DNA of 22,373 bases, taken from IMG/VR virus record IMGVR_UViG_3300012356_000007, positions 1 through 22,373 of that record, one strand, 5' to 3'. Under the pieces are notes generated by a model that was not told the origin of the DNA, did no database searches, and was given only the letters and a program-made list of their open reading frames with translations. The position numbers and the translations under genes were made by a program. This DNA is from a virus. Numbering within the stretch: the stretch's first letter is position 1; every line of letters starts with the position of its first letter. Of this stretch, positions 18,183-22,373 are shown piece after piece.

Positions 18183-18338
18183 CTACCCTCCCATCACTAA
18201 CGCAAGCACGAATGCCACAATCGCAAACGCCCAGAAACTGGGAAGAGGGAGATACTTTTGCACGACCGGATAGAGGAAAAAGGCGATCACAAACGCCAAT
18301 CCCAGAGAAACAGGACGATTCTTCAAGAAATTCATCAT
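18183..18338 (-). CDS. 51-aa two-TM microprotein
   Basis: ATG 18338 (tandem ATG) with AAAGG upstream. MMNFLKNRPVSLGLAFVIAF starts the first hydrophobic segment; SFWAFAIVAFVLALVMGG forms the second, joined by a short QKYLPLP turn, so a helical hairpin is likely. Its stop lies within the ribosome site region of the 4-TM gene, suggesting coupled expression of two membrane proteins. Size and shape resemble small holins, but position away from lysis genes makes that a weak guess. Confidence 0.65.
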   Translation of the reverse strand: MMNFLKNRPVSLGLAFVIAFFLYPVVQKYLPLPSFWAFAIVAFVLALVMGG

Positions 18339-18434
18339 TTTGCCTTTCCTATGCTACACTGCAATCGTGTAGCCAGACCAGTTCACTGGCTTTAAGGCGC
18401 GTATCCAACGGGGAACGCGCCACTCATCAACGCA
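18339..18434 (-). other. Structured intergenic leader with three stem-loops
   Basis: Between two minus-strand genes lie GGCGCGT/ACGCGCC (7 bp), AGCCAG/CTGGCT (6 bp) and GCTACAC/GTGTAGC (7 bp, loop GATTGCA). No T-run follows, so they are not clear terminators. On the plus strand a TGC-TACACT box at about 18351-18359 could start a short RNA through the same hairpins. Strand and role are undecided. Confidence 0.4.
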
Positions 18435-18611
18435 CTACTTGTTACATGTGGGGCATAACCACGTACTGCCATTCCACTCTAGATCACTTCCACACTTGCT
18501 GCAGGTGTGTGTGCCGACAGCCTGTACATCGGTGTGCACCAGAGGATGTATGTCCACAATCAGCCAATACGTGATCAATCCGATCACTATGAGTACTATC
18601 AGTGTCTCCAT
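18435..18611 (-). CDS. 58-aa membrane-anchored zinc ribbon
   Basis: ATG 18611 with AAGGAGAAAGAT upstream, inside the end of the preceding gene. One TM helix (LIVLIVIGLITYWLIV, 4-19) is followed by a linker and a zinc ribbon CSKCGSDLEWNGSTWLCPTC (37-56), two CxxC pairs. The layout, TM plus C-terminal zinc ribbon, is clear; the role is unknown. Confidence 0.7.
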   Translation of the reverse strand: METLIVLIVIGLITYWLIVDIHPLVHTDVQAVGTHTCSKCGSDLEWNGSTWLCPTCNK

Positions 18612-18700
18612 ATCTTTCTCCTTACATTCCTTGGAGGGAGATACCTGATGAGCAGGTACACGACCAGCCCGCCCAGGATCAACGTGATGAGAGTCCCCAC
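18599..18700 (-). CDS. 33-aa single-TM microprotein
   Basis: GTG 18700 shares one base with the upstream stop (TAGTG); GAGGAG precedes it closely. MGTLITLILGGLVVYLLIRY is a TM helix, with a basic tail (PPRNVRRKIWRH), suggesting tail-in topology. It overlaps the next gene by 13 bases. Confidence 0.55.
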   Translation of the reverse strand: MGTLITLILGGLVVYLLIRYLPPRNVRRKIWRH

Positions 18701-18858
18701 TACTCCTCTTTCGCGACGATTGCCTTCATCACCAACAGATCAGTACGCAATGCGATGATATTGCTGGTGAGCAGATGGATAGCCGTCTCTATGGCTTCCA
18801 TCTGGTCCTTCTGCTCAAGCATCATCTGTTTTATCTCGCGTAACAGCTCTTCTTCCAT
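18700..18858 (-). CDS. 52-aa coiled-coil protein
   Basis: ATG 18858. MEEELLREIKQMMLEQKDQM and following residues form a continuous amphipathic helix with heptad Leu/Ile/Met (EAIETAIHLLTSNIIALRTDL), so an oligomerising coiled coil is likely. No clear strong ribosome site is visible (GGTGTAGCG upstream). Coupled to the TM microprotein that follows. Function unknown. Confidence 0.6.
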   Translation of the reverse strand: MEEELLREIKQMMLEQKDQMEAIETAIHLLTSNIIALRTDLLVMKAIVAKEE

Positions 18859-18874
18859 CGCTACACCAACTGCG

Positions 18875-19084
18875 TCACGCGTACTTTGACCGACGGCGTG
18901 AGAGAGCGCCCCCTTTGCGCCCGGCAGCCCTGGCTTCCTCAGACGTAAAGCGATGCGCCGTGCCCAGACGCTGTGCAGCTCGCCCGCCCATTTGAGCGAT
19001 CCGGAATCGCTCTTCTTTGCTCATGGACGCGAATCCCTTGCCTTTGCCCTGTATACGTGGCTTTTCAATTTCTGTTACTGACAT
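18875..19084 (-). CDS. KGG-motif protein (stress-protein/con-10-like)
   Basis: 69 residues. GFASMSKEERFRIAQMGGRAA and FTSEEARAAGRKGGALSRRR carry two copies of the KGG-type repeat (E-x-x-R-x-x-G-x-K/R-G-G), one with MGG in place of KGG. KGG proteins (YciG/con-10 family) are small basic proteins found in bacteria and many phages; in phages their role is unknown. It overlaps the upstream gene's end by ten bases. Confidence 0.8.
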   Translation of the reverse strand: MSVTEIEKPRIQGKGKGFASMSKEERFRIAQMGGRAAQRLGTAHRFTSEEARAAGRKGGALSRRRSKYA

Positions 19085-19332
19085 ACTTCACTCACTTTCT
19101 CATCACTAGAACGAGTTTTCAACAGTTCATCCACAATTCCGATTGCTTGCTCAACCTGTTCAGACATGACCAGCGCGTTCCACTGTGCAATCCTTGCCTC
19201 AGCCAGACGGATCTGCGCAGGAGTGGCCGCGTTGTACGATTCTTCTCCGTGCCATAAAAACTGATCTGGCGCGATGATCAGAAACGGATAATGCCACTGA
19301 CGCCCCCAGGCAAGAAACTGATTGCGTGTCAT
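19075..19332 (-). CDS. Small protein coupled to the helicase gene
   Basis: 85 residues from ATG 19332, which overlaps the DnaB stop as ATGA. MTRNQFLAWGRQWHYPFLII starts with aromatic residues, then APDQFLWHGEESYNAA and a helix QIRLAEARIAQWNALV. The close coupling to helicase suggests a replication-associated accessory role, for example helicase loading or regulation, but this is only positional. No family recognised. Confidence 0.65.
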   Translation of the reverse strand: MTRNQFLAWGRQWHYPFLIIAPDQFLWHGEESYNAATPAQIRLAEARIAQWNALVMSEQVEQAIGIVDELLKTRSSDEKVSEVCQ

Positions 19333-20642
19333 GCGACCACCACCAACGGATTGCAAAATCGTGTCTCATTGGCCACAAATCGCAGCGAGACGGTACCTAC
19401 CGGCCCATTACGGTGTTTCGCAATGATGATATCCGCCTGACCCTGTGAAGCCTCTGGATCGTAGTACCCAGGCCGATAGAGAAACTGAATCACATCAGCA
19501 TCATTCTCAATTGCGCCCGACTCTCTCAAATCGGACAGTTGCGGTACCTTCGTCGCTCTGCTCTCAACCGCTCGTGAGAGTTGTGCCAGTGCCATGACCG
19601 GAATATCTAGCTCCTTTGCCAGCTCCTTCAGGCCAGTCGAGATTTGCGCAACTTCTTGCTCTCTATTCCCGTTGCGATGGTGACTATCGGCATGCATGAG
19701 TTGCAGATAATCGACAATCAGCAGATCAAGCCCCTGCTGTGCATGCAGCCGTCTGGCCTTCGCGCGCAACTCAGCGAGCGTGATACCGCCCGTATCGTCA
19801 ATGTGCATCCGATCGGTGTGGAGTCTCTCACGTGATGCCATCAAGAGATCCCATTCGTGGTCTTGAATGTGCCCATTGCGCAGCCGATAGAGATCAACAT
19901 GTGTGTCATAGCTGAGCAAGCGTTGCATGAGCTGCTTCTTGCTCATCTCTAAGCTGAAGATCGCGACACGCAAGTTCTCCCGAATGGCTGCATGATAGGC
20001 GATGGAGAGCATGTAGCTACTCTTTCCCATGCCCGGGCGTCCCGCCACAATAAGCAGGTCAGACCGTTGCATGCCGCCCAGGTAGTGATCAATGCCAACA
20101 AACCCGGTAGGCACACCAACGAGCGAACGCTCTTGCCTGTAGAGCGCGTCCAGATCAGAGAGCACATCATCGACAACTTGACCAGCCGTAGAGAAATCAC
20201 GATGGCTGTGAGGTGCCACCGCGAATAACAGCTTTTCAGACTCTTCCAGGGCATCATCTTGCTGTGCATAGGCCAGTGCCGCAATACGACCACTGGCATG
20301 GATGATGCGACGGTTGAGCGCCGCACGTGCAACCAGATCAGCGTAGTATTCCACATTGCCACTTGTCGGGACACCATTGATAAGCGAGCTGATGTATCCA
20401 GGCGTGATCTCGCTGTGCAGCTTATTCTGTCGCTCCAATTCATCACAGAGCGTGATGTAGTCGGATGGAATGCCTTTGTCCGCTAGCTCTGCGACCACCG
20501 CATAGATGTTGCGGTGGCTATCGCGGTAGAAATCTTCTGCATGCAGGCGATCTGCGATGAGATCGTAGACATCGGGATCGATAATCAGGCTGCCCAGGAC
20601 GCCTTGCTCTGCTTCGAGATTGTAGGGCAATTCGCGTTCCAT
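19329..20642 (-). CDS. dnaB: Replicative DNA helicase, DnaB family
   Basis: Ring helicase that unwinds the phage replication fork. 437 residues with the N-terminal DnaB domain (PYNLEAEQGVLGSLI at 6-20), Walker A GRPGMGKSS (201-209), FSLEMSKKQLMQRL (229-241), Walker B LLIVDYLQLM (307-316), and the C-terminal SDLRESGAIENDADV and RPGYYDP motifs. It is complete and of normal length. The start shares bases with the upstream methyltransferase stop (TAATG). The putative initiator lies two genes upstream. Confidence 0.97.
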   Translation of the reverse strand: MERELPYNLEAEQGVLGSLIIDPDVYDLIADRLHAEDFYRDSHRNIYAVVAELADKGIPSDYITLCDELERQNKLHSEITPGYISSLINGVPTSGNVEYYADLVARAALNRRIIHASGRIAALAYAQQDDALEESEKLLFAVAPHSHRDFSTAGQVVDDVLSDLDALYRQERSLVGVPTGFVGIDHYLGGMQRSDLLIVAGRPGMGKSSYMLSIAYHAAIRENLRVAIFSLEMSKKQLMQRLLSYDTHVDLYRLRNGHIQDHEWDLLMASRERLHTDRMHIDDTGGITLAELRAKARRLHAQQGLDLLIVDYLQLMHADSHHRNGNREQEVAQISTGLKELAKELDIPVMALAQLSRAVESRATKVPQLSDLRESGAIENDADVIQFLYRPGYYDPEASQGQADIIIAKHRNGPVGTVSLRFVANETRFCNPLVVVA

Positions 20643-21307
20643 TATGCCGCCACCTCCATCTGCGAAAGTGTGGCGAGCATCTGTTTGCCGACGAATTCGG
20701 TATACGCAGGCGGAATGGCCTGGGCCAGATCCTCTTGTGACATCCAGCCAATCCCCATTGCCGCGCGTCCTACCTCGACAGACACGCTATCAGGCCGTGC
20801 GCGTCCGTCTTTGCGTCGTGTGCCTGGCAGAGATGAATCCCACACGCTACGACCGTACACGCCTATCGTGGCGTTCTCATGCCTGCATGGACCAGGGGGA
20901 TAGATGAACAGGTCCGTCCCGCCAATCTCGAACAGTCGGTGTCTCTGTACCTGGAGACCAAACATCGAACCGCAAAGCAGCAAGGATGCTTTCATGTCTC
21001 GTTTTGCCCCTATGACATTTTCGATTATGAATGGTTTCCCACTGTGCAGCAACCGTTCCCGTACAGCAGCAATCAATCGCGGGTATTTCCCCTTCGGCGC
21101 AAGATTGCAGTAGGTGTAGGACTTACAAACGGGCGATGCGTGTATCACGTCGAATCCATCAAGCGGAAAGGTCAGTGCATCGGCCTGGTGAAACTCAAAG
21201 GGATACTTCTTTTGTGGCTCAAGGTCTACCCCAACGACCTCAAACCCTGCCAGGTGATACCCCCATGAACAGCCGCCAGCTTTGCAGAACAAATCAAGCA
21301 GTTTCAT
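20642..21307 (-). CDS. Small phage C5-type DNA methyltransferase
   Basis: 221 residues. Motif I LDLFCKAGGCSWGYHLAGF (4-22), an acidic motif II GVDLE (26-30), motif IV ASPVCKSYT (57-65, Cys61 as nucleophile), motif VI ENV (96-98) and motif VIII QRHR (121-124). There is no large target-recognition domain, as in many compact phage enzymes. The usual PPCQ is PVCK here, an unusual variant beside the catalytic Cys. The start overlaps the initiator-gene stop as ATGA. It probably methylates phage cytosines to evade restriction; the target is unknown. Confidence 0.88.
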   Translation of the reverse strand: MKLLDLFCKAGGCSWGYHLAGFEVVGVDLEPQKKYPFEFHQADALTFPLDGFDVIHASPVCKSYTYCNLAPKGKYPRLIAAVRERLLHSGKPFIIENVIGAKRDMKASLLLCGSMFGLQVQRHRLFEIGGTDLFIYPPGPCRHENATIGVYGRSVWDSSLPGTRRKDGRARPDSVSVEVGRAAMGIGWMSQEDLAQAIPPAYTEFVGKQMLATLSQMEVAA

Positions 21308-22314
21308 CGCACACCTCCCGCCAGTGGCTGCAGCGCAGGGACAGGTGGCAACGGCTTGTAACGCATGCCTGCAACGGCTTGCTGTGGGACGGCTTTGGGC
21401 ACAACATCAACCAACGGAATGTCAGAGAGCGAACGGAATCGCTCAAATTCACGGGCCACGTCTGCTAGATGCATCCCCTTCGACTTGTACCAGCCGTTGG
21501 TATCATTTTTGTACATCCAGAGACGGCACTGTGCTATCTCGCCCGGCACAGGCATAAATCCCGTAAGGACGGTTGCTTGCTCTATCAGTTTAGCCGTCGT
21601 GGGGATAGGATGCTTGAAGATCGCACGCCACTCCGTGATCACGGCCTGCACTTCCCGTGGCGCTGACTCAAAGAGATCAGGCTTTATCGGAGGAGCGGAT
21701 CTCTTTCGCGCAGTACTTCGCGTAGCTTGTGTACGTTCATCAGCCGGATCTCGTTTCTGATCTCTAGCAGCACGTTGTACAGAGCTGTGAGCGTGCTGGA
21801 CACCATGATTATCCCCATGACGAGGAGAATGGTGAGTATTGCTTGCTGGTTGGGCATCAGTATATTCCTTTCCCCCAACAGCGGCCGTAAGAGTTGCGCC
21901 CGACTCCGTTGGGGTTATTGCTTGTGTAACTTTCTCTTGTTCTGTGCGATTCGTGTGTGTGGTGGCTGCACGACGTATCTTTGCAAGGTCAAAATCAACC
22001 TGTCTTTCTTGCTCTTCCACTGAAGATCCACCGAGAATAGCAATGGTCTGCATGATCATCTCTTCCGTGATGTGACCACCTGAAGCAAGAGAGGCTTGTG
22101 CAATTGCTGCTCTGACAGAAGTTTGTATGTCTTCCTCTATAGTCAGTTCTGAAAGAATGTGCGGTGGGATGTCTGCGATAGCAGCACCATTACGTATCTT
22201 TTCTTTCTTAGGTATCTTTCTAGAGTTTCTTTCTAAAGTATCTTTCTCTGATCGATGGGTAGATGTTGCACCCCTGGGGGTAGATGTTGCACCCCTGGGG
22301 GGTAGATGTTGCAC
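21304..22314 (-). CDS. Putative replication initiator / helicase loader
   Basis: 336 residues from GTG 22314. A repeat-encoded Arg/Thr/Pro N-terminus (GATSTPR units) is followed by an acidic helical segment (PHILSELTIEEDIQ...). Then comes a long polar linker (about 145-225), and a C-terminal domain (KPDLFESAPREVQAVITEWR, then LTGFMPVPGEIAQCRLWMYKNDTNGW). The position before methyltransferase and DnaB, and the iteron-like repeats at its 5' end, support an initiator or DnaD/O-type loader. No motif is decisive. The linker region overlaps a second good ORF in another frame. The start is weakly supported. Confidence 0.55.
   Translation of the reverse strand: MQHLPPRGATSTPRGATSTHRSEKDTLERNSRKIPKKEKIRNGAAIADIPPHILSELTIEEDIQTSVRAAIAQASLASGGHITEEMIMQTIAILGGSSVEEQERQVDFDLAKIRRAATTHTNRTEQEKVTQAITPTESGATLTAAVGGKEYTDAQPASNTHHSPRHGDNHGVQHAHSSVQRAARDQKRDPADERTQATRSTARKRSAPPIKPDLFESAPREVQAVITEWRAIFKHPIPTTAKLIEQATVLTGFMPVPGEIAQCRLWMYKNDTNGWYKSKGMHLADVAREFERFRSLSDIPLVDVVPKAVPQQAVAGMRYKPLPPVPALQPLAGGVR
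21684..21857 (-). CDS. 57-aa membrane protein embedded in the initiator gene (alternate frame)
   Basis: ATG 21857 has AAGGA eight bases upstream. The sequence MPNQQAILTILLVMGIIMVS has one TM helix (about 6-28), then a charged coiled-coil-like tail LLEIRNEIRLMNVHKLREVL. It looks like a real phage membrane protein, whereas the overlapping initiator frame is a low-complexity linker (many His, Arg, Ala, Asp). Holin-like or membrane-anchor roles are possible. Either both frames are used or the initiator ORF is really two shorter genes. Confidence 0.55.
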   Translation of the reverse strand: MPNQQAILTILLVMGIIMVSSTLTALYNVLLEIRNEIRLMNVHKLREVLRERDPLLR

Positions 22315-22317
22315 CCC
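22257..22317. repeat. Three direct 18-bp iteron-like repeats
   Basis: GGGTAGATGTTGCACCCC occurs at 22257-22274, 22278-22295 and 22300-22317, with spacings of 21 and 22 bases. The one-base difference shifts the reading frame, so the first copy is read as VQHLP and the next as GATSTP. Each copy carries GGGT...ACCC dyad ends. A palindrome follows at once. Confidence 0.85.
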
Positions 22318-22373
22318 AGAGGGGTAGTATCTACCCCTCTATTATCATCTCTCTCTGTGGGGGTAGATACTAC
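22318..22373. repeat. Palindrome and inverted repeat next to the iterons
   Basis: AGAGGGGTAG-TAT-CTACCCCTCT (22318-22340) is a perfect dyad with 10-bp arms. In addition GTAGTATCTACCCC (22324-22337) is inverted at 22360-22373 (14 bp perfect). The same GGGTAG core is in the iterons, so one protein may bind all sites. The right edge cuts the region. Confidence 0.8.

Noticed and set aside
17786-18574. Plus-strand 262-codon frame over the 4-TM gene
   Set aside because: Antisense shadow of membrane protein and microprotein genes that have good ribosome sites and hydrophobic patterns.
20644-21557. Several plus-strand frames across methyltransferase and initiator genes
   Set aside because: All are antisense to recognised or better-supported minus-strand genes and show no conserved motifs.
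22257-22373. CRISPR array
   Set aside because: Spacers between the 18-bp repeats are only three to four bases, and there are no cas genes. Iterons are the better explanation.

Overview
The window is about 22 kb of a tailed double-stranded DNA bacteriophage or prophage. Nearly every gene lies on the minus strand, so the biological order runs from the right end to the left end. The head and packaging genes identify it: large terminase, SPP1-type portal, Mu gpF/SPP1 gp7-type minor head protein, scaffold, and a P22-coat-like major capsid protein. No integrase, CI-type repressor, lysis genes or tail genes are inside the window, so prophage versus free phage cannot be decided. Base composition is near 50% GC. 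The protein flavour (DUF6788-like protein, CoiA-like nuclease, KGG protein) recalls phage regions of Chloroflexota/Ktedonobacterales or Gram-positive soil bacteria, but this is a weak impression and not a host call.

Layout from right to left. (1) 22373-18875, replication: iteron-like repeats at the 5' end of a putative initiator/helicase-loader gene (with a second gene embedded in another frame), a small C5-type DNA methyltransferase, DnaB helicase, a small unknown protein and a KGG protein. (2) 18858-16476: very small coiled-coil or membrane proteins, then a 4-TM membrane protein that appears to be joined to a long disordered ORF by a programmed -1 frameshift (T TTT TTC followed by a perfect 11-bp hairpin). 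(3) 16591-13172: an accessory block with a deoxyribosyltransferase-DUF559 nuclease fusion, zinc-ribbon proteins and a run of 30-51 aa single-TM microproteins. (4) 13134-10682: a candidate small RNA, small unknown genes, a putative small terminase subunit and terminators. (5) 10549-8766: an HTH/GIY-YIG-like protein, a CoiA-like nuclease and two small genes, with a promoter plus attenuator-like element. (6) 8122-8762: the only plus-strand island, a moron-like insert with two similar promoters, one small protein gene and a strongly structured RNA with cloverleaf (tRNA-like) topology. (7) 8138-1, morphogenesis: large terminase, an intruding GIY-YIG homing endonuclease with its own promoter, portal, small genes, a minor head protein split in two, scaffold, a major capsid protein that seems to start at an AUC codon, and a partial structural gene.

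How it works together: the right-hand block should replicate the genome, and the left-hand block builds the procapsid and packages DNA. The small and large terminase genes are separated by about 3 kb of accessory genes. Gene starts are tightly packed with ATGA, GTGA or TAGTG overlaps, which indicates translational coupling. Most recognisable promoters are of the extended -10 type (TGG or TGC directly before a TATAAT-like box).

The most unusual items are the plus-strand protein and structured-RNA island, the frameshift cassette, the paired attenuator-like leaders with a compensatory base change, the AUC start of the capsid gene, the gene embedded in the initiator gene, and the deoxyribosyltransferase-DUF559 fusion.
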